DNA of 64,000 bases from Drosophila persimilis (lineage: Eukaryota > Arthropoda > Insecta > Diptera > Drosophilidae), in assembly GCF_003286085.1 (NCBI RefSeq), contig NW_020825312.1, positions 1-64,000 on the forward strand, in the 5' to 3' direction. A program made the translations under genes and the position numbers. This document shows, piece after piece, positions 37,066 to 49,339 of this stretch. How positions within the stretch are numbered: position 1 is the first letter of the stretch; each line of letters opens with the position of its first letter. Below the pieces are notes generated by a model. That model saw nothing but the letters and a program-made list of their open reading frames with translations. It was not told the DNA's origin and did no database searches.

Positions 37066-37260
37066 TATTGTTTCTGTTGGGCTTGTAGGCCCGCCGATCT
37101 TTGCATAAATTGTATATAATTTAAGATCTGTTTCCAAAAAATCGCTTCTAAGTACTATTCCGGAGAATGGCAGTCGTTCATTGAACAAACGGCGGGCCGC
37201 AATTAAGACTTGGTTCTCGGGCAGCCGAAACTTTTTTTCAATCTCTTGTAATTTGTGCAT
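37030..37260 (-). other. Coding-like segment at island edge, uncertain
   Basis: On the minus strand, an ATG at 37260-37258 opens 76 codons beginning MHKLQEIEKKFRLPENQVL and continuing with a mixed, helix-compatible sequence, before running into the AT-rich island and stopping at 37030. Its amino-acid composition is more protein-like than neighbouring chance frames, but no splice donor, domain or family is recognisable. It may be a remnant exon or chance. Confidence 0.15.
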
Positions 37261-37379
37261 TAAGCTGCTCCTCGTCCGCCCCACCAGCTGATGAGTCAGT
37301 TGTCCGAGCGGTCCGAGTGGACCCCGCCTCCTCCGCCATGCCGTCCCCCTTTCGGGCTGCTTCCAGGCGAACATCTTGA

Positions 37380-37410
<31 letters not shown>

Positions 37411-40400
37411 GCTCCAATGGCACTTAAAATGCCAGAACTTATTTCCATTTGGTTGGGCAATTATAATATTTTGTGTGTCTCCCTGTCTCCACCCTGGCTG
37501 CGAGGGGGGGTGGGGGGGTGAAATGCGTTTACCTTTTTACTGCTGATTTGTGTGTTTTGCTTCATGAATTTTTTGCAACGGGTTGAAAAGAGGAAAGGAG
37601 CGACGGGACCCAACATTGCGACGTCTTAAATATAATATTGACATTTCTTTTGCAGCGTTTTTCATTTGCTTCGCGTGGGTCTGGAGTGGGTCTGGAGGGG
37701 GGGAGGGGGGGGGTCTCCCAGCGGCCTGCAAACTTTGACTTTTACACAGTGCAAATAATTATAGACATTTTGTGGTCTCTCTGGGGGGCAGGGGGGGGCC
37801 CCCGAAAAGGGTTAAGTGCTTACCCAAACGGTTTTTTTTTTCCACATTTTCTCATTTCAACATTTCATCTTTTGCTTCCACTTTTGGTGTTTGCTTTTTT
37901 GCGGTTCTTTGTGGCAACTGTCGCATAATTTGCTTTGAATTATTTAAGAGCACTCTTGGGCAAGGGCTGGCTCCTGGCTCCCCTGGCTACTGGCCCTGTC
38001 CCTGGCCCTAACAATCAATCAATTAGCAGAAATCCCCCACACGTTTGCCGATGACTCAGCGAGCACTCTCCTCTCCTCCTCCTCCTCCTTTGTTATAGTT
38101 TATTCAATCGATAATTAGCTGGACGGGCGGCCGCTTCAAATTTATGCCTGAAATTCAAAATGATTTTACTGTTTCCCCAGAAACTTGTCCAGCAGCCGGC
38201 CAGCCAATGAATAAGCCATCCCAGCCAGAAAGGTTTCGCACTCCAAGATCTTGAATTATTGTTATGATAATTGTGCGACACTGGTCACGGGGGGGGGAGA
38301 GGGGGGTAGGGGGGACCTGGGTGAGTGTTAATTTAATAAACACATACGTTTTGGTTTATTTTATTTGTTGTTCATATTTTTCAAGTGCCACGGAAATGCC
38401 TTTGAGGTGATGCAGGCTCCAAGCCTCCCCCTCTCTCCCCCCCTCCTCCCCATTCGATGCCCGGCTGTCGTCTGTGAATCTCTGGACTCGTTTGTATAGC
38501 AGGGATAGAGAGAGTTCCAAAGCCAATTGTCGGAATGACAGACATGTTTCTTCTTCTGTTGTTTCTGTTGTTTGTTGGCTGTTGCTAATCCCTGTCCTAT
38601 TCAGCAGGGGGTGGGGGGGGGGGGGGGGGGGGGTGTGTGTGTGTCATGTAGCAGATTGTGTTGCCCCGAAATTATTTACAAATATTTGTAAAAATTCTTT
38701 GATAAATTATGCCACTGTCCCCCCCCCCCCCTCCGAGAAACCCATGCTGGCTGGGGGGAGGGGGGGCGAAAATGATTGATTTATGTGGGTGCCCCCCCCC
38801 CCCCCCCTAGATGTCCTCTAATGCCCGGCCCAGTCGCAGTCCTGTACGGCCCGGAAAGCCCCACCAGTTTTCGGTTCGATTCCATTCAGAAGTCCCAGTT
38901 TGCAGTTTCCGTTGAGTCCAGAACGACACTGACACTCTGTTGACAGCAATCGTATGTTTAAAAAGCATAATCCCAGACGAATGATGATGAATGGACCCGG
39001 GGAGCCGGTCCCGGGAACCCGGACCCGGTCCCGGAACCCGGGAACACAGCCAACCATTCAGATGGGGCAAAAGCAAACGCTCGACGTCGTTTAACTAAAT
39101 CCTTGATGAATGATGTCGCCTCCCAACCCAGTTCCAGTCCCAGGAATCCTATAGTCCTCCCCTATCCACACCCCTCCCCTCAGCCGCTTGCTGCGTTTTC
39201 ATATTTGCACGGAAAACTCCCAAATGCCAGCGACATTATCCCAAAAAGGGGGAGGGAGGAAGCTGCTGGGAACGCAATTTTCATTTACGCTTCATTTTAA
39301 TGATGTTAAGTGATTGTGCAGAAAATGTCCTGAGCCTGAGACCAGACATGCACGGTGGGAGGGGGGGGGTTCTGTTCTGTTTTTGCATTTGCCAACCGAA
39401 AGTTTTGCGTAAATAGATTTCTCTGTGCTGTCCTGCCACTGATGCTTGCCACTGCTGCCTGCCACTGCTGCCTGCCACTGCTGCTGCCTGCTGATGGCGT
39501 TGGCCACGTTGAAAGCAGCTTGTAATCCATTTCAAATCATTTTTCACTCTTGTATTTGTGTCTGCACGGTGGCCGCTGCCGGAGGGGGAGCGGGGTTTTG
39601 CCCTTCTACGTGGCAGCGTTTTGATTTGTTTGGTTTGTTGATAAATGATGTCTGCACCGCAGCCTAGACAGGTCTCTGTACTGCGAAGGACAGGGGGGCA
39701 TCTTTAAGGATTAACAAACGGCAGAGATTCCTTGAACTTCCTTCTTTCGGGCTCTCCACCAGAAATATATTTCAATTTCCTGGCCTCTACGGAAACATTT
39801 ACTTATCGACTGGCTAGGCCGTAATGAATTTGCTGGGAGACGACGAGAGATCGGATCGTTCCACAGCGATTAGAAACCGAAAGCAGTTATCAGACCTACT
39901 GGAACATGTGTGTGTGTGTGTGTGTGCACACTGCACAGTGGCCGATAAAAGTAATATCCTGTAAACGGCACGTGACCCCCGGGGGGAGGGGCGGGGGTGG
40001 GTGGCGATCACAGAGTGAGAAATCATTACCGGCCTTTTCCTAGTTCTAATTGCAGTTTTCATGTGTGTGAACAGAAAGAGCAGTCCCTGCTGCCTTTTTT
40101 GGGGGTTGCTACGTGAATTTATGAGCCATGGCTAAAAGTGCAGGCCCGCCCCCCTCCCCCAGCCTTTTTTAGACAGTTTTTTGTCCACTCTATTGTCGCT
40201 AATTGTCTGATCTATGGCCTTGTTTGTTGTGCATCGCTGTGGGGTGGCACTTGTCTGTCGGTCCCTCAAAACGCTTGCAACTTGTCGGGCTCTGCGTTTG
40301 TAACTCACTTGCCTAATGGGGCAGAGAGGCGGTGGCAGCGGCAGCGGCAGCGGCAGCAGGTGCTGCGGCGAGCGGAAGAGCCAGAGCCAGTCAATTTATG

Positions 40401-40519
40401 ATACGGATACGATTCGGGGCCCAGCTCTGGGGGAGTTTCGAGGGGTTGCTCGGGGTGGAGGTCTTTTTTTTTTGGGCTGCATTCTAACTAAAACGCAACT
40501 TTTGGGCTTTCAAAGAAGA
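37261..40519. other. Noncoding stretch with G/C homopolymers
   Basis: GTC trinucleotides at about 37377-37404, G tracts near 37504 and 37696, 21 G at 38613-38633, C tracts at about 38719-38731 and 38792-38807, CTGCCACTGC repeats at about 39440-39495, GT repeats near 39908-39926 and GGCAGC repeats near 40332-40358. No gene is seen. Confidence 0.6.
38613..38633. repeat. Poly-G run (21)
   Basis: An uninterrupted run of 21 G followed directly by a GT dinucleotide repeat. Confidence 0.85.
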
Positions 40520-41280
40520 TTTTAGCAGAAATTATTACAAAAAAAAATCAGAAAAAACACTGTATTTTCGAGATTTAAATAAATTTTATTACCAACTTTT
40601 TTTTGTTTTAATAAATATTATATTAAATTACATACATAACAAATATTAGAAATAAAAATAGTTTTTAAATTTGTATCATCAAAATTTAAGATATTTTGTA
40701 TTTTAAATGTTTATTTTTAAATATATATTTTTTTTTCAGCTTTCATTTAATAAATTTTTAAGTGATGTTTAATTTTGTTGTATTATACAAATCACAACTG
40801 AGGGTAATTTTATGTGTTAACATTAAAACTAGAAATAAATAATGCAATAAATTAACTCCATAATAAATAATGAAAATAAAAATCATTTCAAAATTTGTAT
40901 CTATAAATTGAAAATAATTTTAATTTTAAATGATTTTTTTCAGTTTTCATTTAATAAATTTATGATATTTAATTCTTGCTTGTATTATAAAAATCCCAAC
41001 TAAAGGTGACTTTTTATTTCAAAAATAAAAACTAGAAATATGTGTTATATACATAATACATTATTTAAATATATTTTTCACTGTGAATTCAATACATTTT
41101 TATATGATATTAAATTTTTTGTTGTTTTTTAAACTCCCAAGTAAGGGTCATATTTTTATGTTAAAAATGCAAATTAGAAACGAGTATTTATATTATAATT
41201 TTATAATATAAATTGAATATAATTTTTTATTGAGAAGTTTTATTGGACAAATTAGTTATTATTTTCATTATTTTACGCCT
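40520..41280. repeat. AT-rich island 7 (about 150-200-bp unit)
   Basis: Variants of CAACTGAGGGTAATTTT lie near 40795, 40988 (CAACTAAAGGTGACTTTT) and 41135 (AAGTAAGGGTCATATTTT). TTTTTCAGTTTTCATTTAAT-like sequence lies near 40732 and 40938, and AAAACTAGAAATA near 40826 and 41029. These give a degenerate tandem unit of 150-200 bp. No gene is seen. Confidence 0.75.
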
Positions 41281-41301
41281 AAAACTGATACAAGATTTAT
41301 C

Positions 41302-41925
41302 AGGCAGGCTCCGTTTTTCATTTACTTTTGCGGATTACGTTTTCAGCCAAAACGTTTCGTTTTCGTTTTAAGGTGTTCCATTTTTCACATATTTTTTTTA
41401 TCGATATGTTACATTTTGAAGTCCGAATTAAATTGGGCGGGAAACAGCTGTGCTCACCCAGATGTTCTGTTAAGCACATGTTACAAGCACAGTCTGAGCT
41501 GTTACATGCACATTTGTGCTGTTATACGCAAAAATTTATTAATTGCCAACGTTCCGATAACCAAATCGGAATGCGTCAGCTGCTTACACCAAAACGAAAT
41601 TTGTTGTTGCTGTGGCCAATTTTTTCCGAGCCAAATTTTAGGTTGGGTTAAAATAAAATTATTTATAAAGAAAGCACAAGTTAAATTACCCTGATATAGG
41701 TATCAAGTTGATGTTAATGAATCAATAAGTCATCTATTTTTTTCCTTTTGCAATTAAGGTTCGTTTTGTTGTATAAAAAGCCGTTTACTTTTCATTTCGT
41801 CAACGAAAATGTTTTCGTTTTGAAAACGAAGAAATCTTGCGGAATGGGAAAAAGAGAGCCCCAATTTATGTGATTTCAAAAGTAAATCGGAAAACTTTTG
41901 TGAATGTGAAAAACGGAGCCTGGCT
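41302..41925. mobile_element. Short nonautonomous DNA element, 18-bp TIR
   Basis: The left end, AGGCAGGCTCCGTTTTTCA, is matched at the right end by TGAAAAACGGAGCCTGGCT (one mismatch when inverted). Just inside both ends are clusters of GTTTTCGTTTT or its complement (about 41338-41370 and 41805-41832), which resemble subterminal repeats. The interior, about 41440-41530, repeats CACATGTTACAAGCACAG-like words. No transposase and no clear TSD. The 154-codon open frame across it shows no transposase motif. The superfamily is unknown; subterminal repeat clusters are common in hAT-like elements. Confidence 0.6.
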
Positions 41926-42057
41926 GTATATGTTTTTTAGCTTTCCTTAAAAAAATTTATTTATATTATATATGTATATTTATTTAATATTATATAATAA
42001 AATATGTATTATGTATTATGCTACATACATACATATATGCATAATATAATATGCTTA

Positions 42058-42462
42058 CAGTGGGGAGCAAAAGTGAGTACACACTCTTAACCACTGACTT
42101 TCGTGGCTCAGAAAACTCTTTTTTCCCATATCAATACATTTTATTTTTAGCCAAGAGGCATGGAATCGTATTCCAAAGGATATTTTTGAGAATTCGATAG
42201 AGAATGCTCTCGAAAATTAATATCTACTAAGGATCTATGCACAAAATGTTAATATTATGATTTAATTTAATTTTTATAAAAAGTGCCTGCGAGTTGTTTT
42301 CGATTTTTATTTTTCATTCTTAGAAAAATCCTTATTCGTTTTTGTAATTGTTGTTTTTTTGTGGAGAATACAATTATTTATTTGGGGATAAAAGTGTGAT
42401 TTGCTTGGCCTTATTCGTGGGCGGCGAAAGTCAGTGATTAAGAGTGGCAGTGCTCCCCACTG
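42058..42462. mobile_element. MITE-like element, Tc1/mariner-style ends
   Basis: A 405-bp segment begins CAGTGGGGAGCA and ends TGCTCCCCACTG. After a short unequal gap, both ends share a second inverted block, ACTCTTAA(C/T)CACTGACTTTCG. It is preceded by TA and followed by CA (TG on the other strand), consistent with a decayed TA target duplication as in Tc1/mariner elements. The interior is AT-rich with no transposase frame. Confidence 0.7.
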
Positions 42463-42627
42463 CATATATTTGAAAACTGAGTTCCATTTTTAGTTTTAAT
42501 TATAGAAATTTAATTTATATTTTGAAAATCCCCACAATCCCTGCTTGAGCCTAAGAAAAATCGCATTAAAAATTCAGAAATGGCCTCGAGAAAAGCCAGC
42601 GGTCAGCCACTAAGGATCCTCCTACCC

Positions 42628-42630
42628 TGT

Positions 42631-42667
<37 letters not shown>

Positions 42668-42680
42668 GGTGTGTGTGTGT
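42628..42680. repeat. GT dinucleotide microsatellite
   Basis: GT copies interrupted by a few A or G changes (GTGTATGTGT, GTGTATGGGT). Confidence 0.85.
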
Positions 42681-45600
42681 AATGGTAGTTACCTAAACAT
42701 TATTACCGAAGTTTTTGGCCCATTAGGGGGCCCCAAACTTTACCTTTGACTTACATGACAAGTGCATGGCAGCCCCCCCTGCCCCCCCCTGCTGGCCCAG
42801 CACTCAACCAATCAAATTAACTACTTATAAAGTAATTTTGTACAAGTTTGAGTGACTCCTCCACACAATGCCGATGCCTGCTCAGAGCTCATGAAAAATT
42901 CTATTAACAGCCGGAGATGGGGGAGGTGGCCCCAGGCCCCACCCGTCAGGCTTTTGGTGTATGCATTTTTAAGCCAATCAAGTCCTGCCGCCGTGTTTGC
43001 TTAGCCACCAAGCCAGAACCCAGGCCCAAGCCCTGCCTCCCTGCCTGCCCGCCTGCCTGCCTGCTGTCAAGTTTACATTTGACACACCTGCTTTCATTTG
43101 AAACTTGCCACGGGGCTGTAATTGCAACGTCGGACACCCACCCACCCACACACACCCGCAACAGCAGCCACAGCAACAACAATAAACAAATGAACGACGG
43201 CGACGGTGACGGCGGCGGCGGCGGCAAGTTGAAAACTTTCCAGTTTCCAAAAAGGGAAGAAGAAGGGCGTCCCAGTGCAGTTCCCTTCTTCCCCTGATTG
43301 GGCCCACAAGCTGTTTGTGCAACGCGGGGCCTCCAAGGGCGGAGGTGGAGGCGGAGGTGGGGGAGCGTGCGCCTTAAATAAACAATTCACATTTAATTAC
43401 GTCTAAATTTGGTTGCGCGAACAAACAGCGACGACAGCAGCGTCCAAAATCAAGCAATGGATACACGTCCTAGCCCCCTGCCCCCCTGCCCCTTGCCCCC
43501 TGCCCCCTGCCCCCTGCCCCACGGAATGAATGTCGACAAATTGGCAACACACGCGATGAGGCTGACAGGCAGGCGGCGGCGACGGCGGCGGCCCGAGTCC
43601 TGGGGGATGGGAATTATGGCTTCTTTAAATTAGTTTATGCCCAAGGCAGCACCCATCGTTGATACTCCACGGCCAGGATACAATGTCCTGGGCCCAAGGA
43701 ACGTTTTGGGCAGGCTTTTGGCACTCTGGGCCGTTGACCAATCAATAGAGGCCCTTGATGAGGTGTTTGCCGGCCACGAAAATCTATCGAAAGCTGGGCT
43801 TGGGTTGTCCTCAAGCCCTCGAAAATGCCTCCAAGGATTTGCCTGGGAATGTACGATCCTTCAGCGGGTTCTAAAGGCCAAGAAGCAAAGACTTGCCAGG
43901 GTATTCGTGGAGTCCTGGCTGTCGGCCTGTCGTCCTGTTGGAGGCGCGCCAGTGGCTGATTGCAAACGGAGCAAAAGTTTTGTTTTTGTGGGGCTCTGGG
44001 TGGTCCGATAGTTGGTAATGCACCCTCAAATCGATAGTAATGGCGGTCTCCCCCCACCCAGAACTCCCCCCTTTCCCCCCGATGGTGAGCTGTGCCAAAG
44101 CACTAAATAATTGCCCATATGTGCCCCCCAGGAGCCAGGAAAAAAGCAGAAACACTCGTACAACCCAGGAGCCACCCTTTTCATCAGTTGCTTACCCTAG
44201 GGGTTGGACTCGCTCTCGCTCTCTTCCCCTCCCCCCTCTCTCTCTCTGTGTGCCCTCCCTTTTGGCTTGTTTCATCGATATTTCTTTTTTCAATTTATGC
44301 TCATTTATTCTATCAATTTAACGAAACATTCACACACATGGAGATGGAAAATCTTTTGGGACAAAAAAAAAAAAAAAGATTGCAACTCGTGCGTAAAGCT
44401 GCCAGGGGCGGGGGGGCAGGGGGCAGGGACAGGGCCCAGGGTGGTTCTGGTTGTGTGTTTGGAAAGCAAATATTTTCTGACAAGTGGAAGTCAGATGTCA
44501 TATGCGCGGGGAGGGGGGGGGGGGAGGGGGAGGGGGAGGGGCGCACTCGGGCTTGTGGCGCACCCGAAATGCCAAATGCTCGTCTCAATTGCTACTTGAC
44601 ATGCACACACACACACACACACACACACGCAGCCAGTAAAGTTGTCAAAAAAAATGAGAAAGAAAGGAAGGAACCCCAGGGAGAGGGGGAGATGGGGGGG
44701 GAGAAATCTTTGACATTAGAACGGGAATACAACTGACAATTATTGCCTGACAGCTGACAAGGCTGAAGGCCAAGGGGGGGGGGGGGGAGGGCTGGGTGGT
44801 GCTATCGCTTGACAGTTCATCGGTGGAAATGGAGCTGCCAGCCTGCTAAATGAGTGCCAAATAATACAAATACGAGACTTGGATTCTGTAGAGGAGGAAA
44901 GTCAGGCAGAGATCCTCAGTGGGAGTGGTAATACGCTCTAGAAACCCCAGAAACTTTAGGCCACACGTCTTTGTGTCGAATGGATTACAAATAAGTGACT
45001 TTTCTTGCTTCCAAAGTGGAATCCTAAACCCCCTGGACGATAGAACCAAGCCCACGAGCTGCTTAAAAGGGCTGTAGACCCTTCAAAAATGTTCCTAGGC
45101 CACGATCTAGTAGAGCCCTGCCCTAGAAACGCACTGAACGTAGCTGGTTGGGCTTTTAAATACCGAAAATTTCGGTTTTTTCTTCTCGCTCACTCGACAT
45201 TGGCAGAGGGCTTTGTAAGGGCGCAAAAGGTGAAGCAGCTTCATTAGGTGTTCGAGGAGAGAGGGGGGTGGGGGAGGGGGGGAGAGAGGGGGAGAGGAAT
45301 GCCAGAGCTTGAGACGACTTATTATAAGATGTTTAATAATTTATGTATTTCCGATTTATGTCCGCGCATTTTTCGTTACACCACCGCCCACTTCCTGTTT
45401 ACCTTCCAAGGGCCCCCCCCCCCCCCAAGTGGAGGGTATTATTCTTCAGGGGGTGGGGGTGGTGCGGGGGGTGGGGTGGTGCCTTGAGCTCATTTGTATG
45501 CGTGCAGCGTTGCGCAGCGCACTTATTGCGAGCGTCCGGGGGGGGGGGGGACACTTGGGTATTAAAAAATGCCAGACTACAACCCGAACACCGCCCCCCC

Positions 45601-46966
45601 TGTCTCCCCTGCCCCCCCATCTATTGGCACCAGTCAACGAAGCATTACTACTTTCACTCTCCGAAGGACGCAGGAGACTTGTTTTTGGTTCTTTTTGGGT
45701 GGTGGGGTGGTGGGGGGGGTTGTCGTAGAGCAGCTTTTTATTAAGAAATCATCGTTGATTGTGTGGAAGGAAATAATGTTGATTTTACATTTTAGAAAGG
45801 GGGTTGCTGCGGTGGCAAGTTTATTATAATAATAGGAGGCACACTTTCGAGTACTTTGGGGAATTCCACCAAGGACGGGGGGAGGGGGGGCGACGGGGGG
45901 GCAAGCCACCAAGTACAGTCTATTAAATTTATGAGTAATGCATGATGTTTTCTCGATTTTAATGGAGTTTTTCCAAAGCCGCCATAGGAGACAAGGGAGA
46001 GAAGACGGAGAGAGGGGGGTAGGAGAGGGGGAGAGAGGGGGTAGGAGAGGGGGAGGGGGAGAGAGATACCTTCTACTACATTTCTCTGTTTTTTTGGGGA
46101 TTTTTATAGCTTTAAGTTTCAAGGATTTTGAGCTCTGTTTTAAAGCAGATTTTTCGAGGTTTTTGCCTCCTTGAAGAAACCCTGAAAATACTTCCCCTCT
46201 TTGCCCTTGAATGCAGTTTCCCAGAGAACCTTTTCCCCCCTCCCTGCCCCTCTCTGGCCGTGTCCAATGCCTTGAAGGATGTCCATAAATCTTGTGCCAA
46301 AAACACTGAGCACTAAAAGTATGCGCTCCAGAATTAACACAAATTGTGTTTGAGGATTGTTGTTAATGAATTCCCCCTCCCCCCCCCCCCCCGCCGCCCC
46401 CTCCCCCTTGCGTGTGGCACATGTTTGTGGCCATATGACTCCGTGGCCGAGTTCTCTTTTGTTTTAATGCATTCCACACACCCACAAGGGGTGGTGGAGG
46501 GTGGTGTGGGGGTGGGGGGTGCTTCCGTGTCGTTTTTCTAATGTCCCACCCTCGAGGCTCGGGGCGAGGGGCCCGTCTGCCCCGTCCATTAGTCACGCGC
46601 TTTATCAAGGTGCTGCCATCTTGTGTTCCCAATTTCTGGCACTGACCGCACCCCCCAAAAAAACAGGGAGATCCTTTCCCCACCCCCACCCCTGCCACGG
46701 CATTAATTGCTTTTTCATAACAATAATTTTTCCTGTTTTTCCTCGACTTTCTTTCTTTCGGACTTTCTCAGGCGCATCTTTCACACTTTGTTTGCTACCC
46801 CCACCCCCACCCACTGCCCCCCTCCCCCTCACCTTCCCCTTCGACATGCATAAAACATTTTTGGCTTCGTTTTTCATTCATTTGAATTGAAAAGCTTTTC
46901 GCAGCGATTTGTTATGCAAGCTTAGAAAACAAACAAAAAACAAAACGGAGGCTACACATCGTTGGA

Positions 46967-46968
<2 letters not shown>

Positions 46969-47004
<36 letters not shown>

Positions 47005-47034
47005 GAAAGAAAGGGTACAGGGGGGGGGGGGGGG
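46969..47034. repeat. Poly-C (34) followed by poly-G (15)
   Basis: 34 C at 46969-47002, then a 17-bp spacer (TCGAAAGAAAGGGTACA), then 15 G at 47020-47034. The two tracts are complementary and could pair as a hairpin, and each could form a quadruplex or i-motif. True lengths may differ because such runs are prone to sequencing error. Confidence 0.8.
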
Positions 47035-49048
47035 AGACCCTCCGTTGGCCGAAATGAAACCTGACGCTGAAAATTTGCTGAATGCCTGGCATTCCCCCCC
47101 CCACTATCGCCATCTCTTTCGCGCTCGCGCTGGCCAACTTTGTTGCTGGGAAATGTAATTGCATATGCAGCCACGCTCCACACACCAGGCAGAGGCCCCA
47201 AAAGGCTCTCCAGAGGAGGTTATTAGTATTTTTGATGGTGTTTTCCATTTGAACAATTTCTGGTGTGGCGCCTTTCCCCTTTTTTCCCCCCCAATCAAAG
47301 TAAAGCCTTTAAAACGTATCAACAAGTCCCCCCCAAGCACCCTTCCCCCCCTGCCCCTTTGCACAATTTGTTGTCAAAACTATTTCGGAAATACATCTAT
47401 CTCTAGGTTTTGTTTTGTTTTAATCCTTTGAATGTTTTACAAAAAAATAAACTATTTACACGATGTTTCAACAGAAATGGAAATAGGGAAAATAGGAAAA
47501 TGGAAAATCTCTAAATAATAAATTTTTTTTACGAGCCAAAGAAATTTTCCAATGCAACGTTTTCAAAACTTGTTCATTGTCATTTTATTTGAATATTTAT
47601 TTTAAAATTAAACAAAAATCAAATCAAACAACAAGTGGCCGAGGGAAGGGGGGGGGACTGTCCTTATCCACTCTTCGCATATGCCTGCCTCTCGGACAGA
47701 CGCTAATCCCCCGTATAACAATCAATGTACCAACTGTTCCGTTCATAAATTCCACTCTCGAAAGGCATGGCATGGCACGGCATGGCATTACACGATGTTA
47801 TCCGCAGCAGCATTTCATTCATTCACGTGGGGCTTCGGTGGGGCTTCGGGGGGGGTTTTTTTCCCTGTCGATAATTAAGCTTAAAATATACTTGTCTATG
47901 GGATTATGTTTTTCATATTTCATGATTTTTAATGGCCCAGCGTGCCGTCCCATTGTTGAAATATTTAAGAGTGGCCGTGCGGCGCACACGGAAATAAATC
48001 CCAAATGATTCGTAGTTCGTGTCAAAATATGAAAATCAACGTCTGCATTTTGGGGAATGCATTTCATATGGCAAATCCTTACAGCTTAAGGCCCCCGCAG
48101 GACCTGCCCTGGCAACAGGCCCCCCCAACTTGTAATTAAATTCCTTGATAATAAACCCACCCCCCTCCCGCCCCCTCTATCAATGCTCGCTAGACGTTGA
48201 CACAAATTTGTATTTGTGTATATAAATATTTGAAAAATGTATTTTTAATTGCACAAAGTCAAAAAGTTTCGTTAAGCCTTTTTGGAATAATTACCAAATG
48301 GAACGCGCTGCCAATAATAGAAGGCAGAAGGTCCTTACGGCTCCTTACGGCTCCTTTCGGCTACCTTCAGCTCCTTCAGCCCTCTGGTTTTCTGCTCCTG
48401 TTCGTCGAGTGTTTCCTGTTACTGACAGCAACTCCTTGCGGTGACTGTTGTTGCATATTCAGCAGGCAAAAATATTACATAATTATACAAGAAAAGGAGC
48501 AGAAAAGGAGCAGAAAAGGAGGAGACCCAGCACAGGCCAGCGATGTTCTTGGGCAGCGTCTCGGCGAGGTTTTTGGGTGTTTGATGACCCTGTTTATGAA
48601 TACGTTAGCATTAATTAACTTTGATTTAATTAAACGTGCCCGTGCCAGTGCCGGGGCCCCTGCCCCTGCCCCTGCCCCAGACCAGACCTTGGTCACTTTC
48701 CACGACGACAGCCCCTGCCTTCACATCACTTGACTTGGCCACCATTCCGCCGTCCACGATGACTTGACGGCGGCTGCTGCTTGGCTCCTTGGCTCCTTGG
48801 CTCCTTGGCTCCTTGTTTGTTAATCTCTTAACCCGATGTCGTGCCGGGCTCCTTTTGCGGCTTGGCGCCAACAAGTTCGCACCACCGCCACCCCCAAGGC
48901 AGCCAACTGGAAGAGCAGCTCTCAAAAGAGAGGCCGTGCCCCACCACCACCCCCCACCCAACCAATGCTCTTTTTCTGGCTGCAGCCTGGCACTCCTCAA
49001 GTGGAAAATCCTTTTTCGCCTATTTACGTGGTCTTAACAAGTCAACAA

Positions 49049-49050
<2 letters not shown>

Positions 49051-49142
<92 letters not shown>
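49051..49142. repeat. Compound AC/AG microsatellite
   Basis: About 35 uninterrupted AC copies at 49051-49120 change abruptly into about 11 AG copies. Confidence 0.95.
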
Positions 49143-49143
<1 letters not shown>

Positions 49144-49339
49144 AAGTGGCCAGAGGTGAGGGATTTTTCTTTGACTTTGGCTCAAAACTGAAATTATTTC
49201 GTCAGCTAAATGGCACTTTAATCGCCATGAGACGCCTTGGCGGGCATTCTTTGATAGATAATGGCCAGCAGGATCGGTGGAGATTTCAGAGAAAAGGTCA
49301 AAAGCTGAGTCATAAATACAGCCACATTTAAATGGAAAA

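Larger units (their letters stand above)
42463..49339. other. Long noncoding stretch rich in C/G tracts
   Basis: No gene seen over nearly 7 kb. Homopolymer or near-homopolymer tracts lie near 42773-42790, 44513-44541, 44776-44788, 45413-45426, 45539-45550, 46378-46392 and 46969-47034. Short repeats include CCTGCCTGCC near 43036-43064, CCCCTGCC near 43480-43520 and TTGGCTCC at 48781-48815. An open region near 43637-44057 has long frames on both strands (124 and 140 codons). Since neither shows a domain or a clear strand preference, it is not called. Confidence 0.55.

Noticed and set aside
41230-41694. 154-codon frame resembling a small cysteine-rich protein
   Set aside because: Spans the left inverted end of a short DNA element and its subterminal repeats; no transposase signature and a competing overlapping frame.
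43635-44057. Long open frames on both strands (124 and 140 codons) in non-repetitive DNA
   Set aside because: No domain, no strand preference, no splice context; consistent with chance in GC-moderate DNA.
44119-44736. 205-codon plus-strand open frame
   Set aside because: Made of CT-rich, poly-A, G-tract and CA-repeat segments (poly-Thr/His); no protein character.
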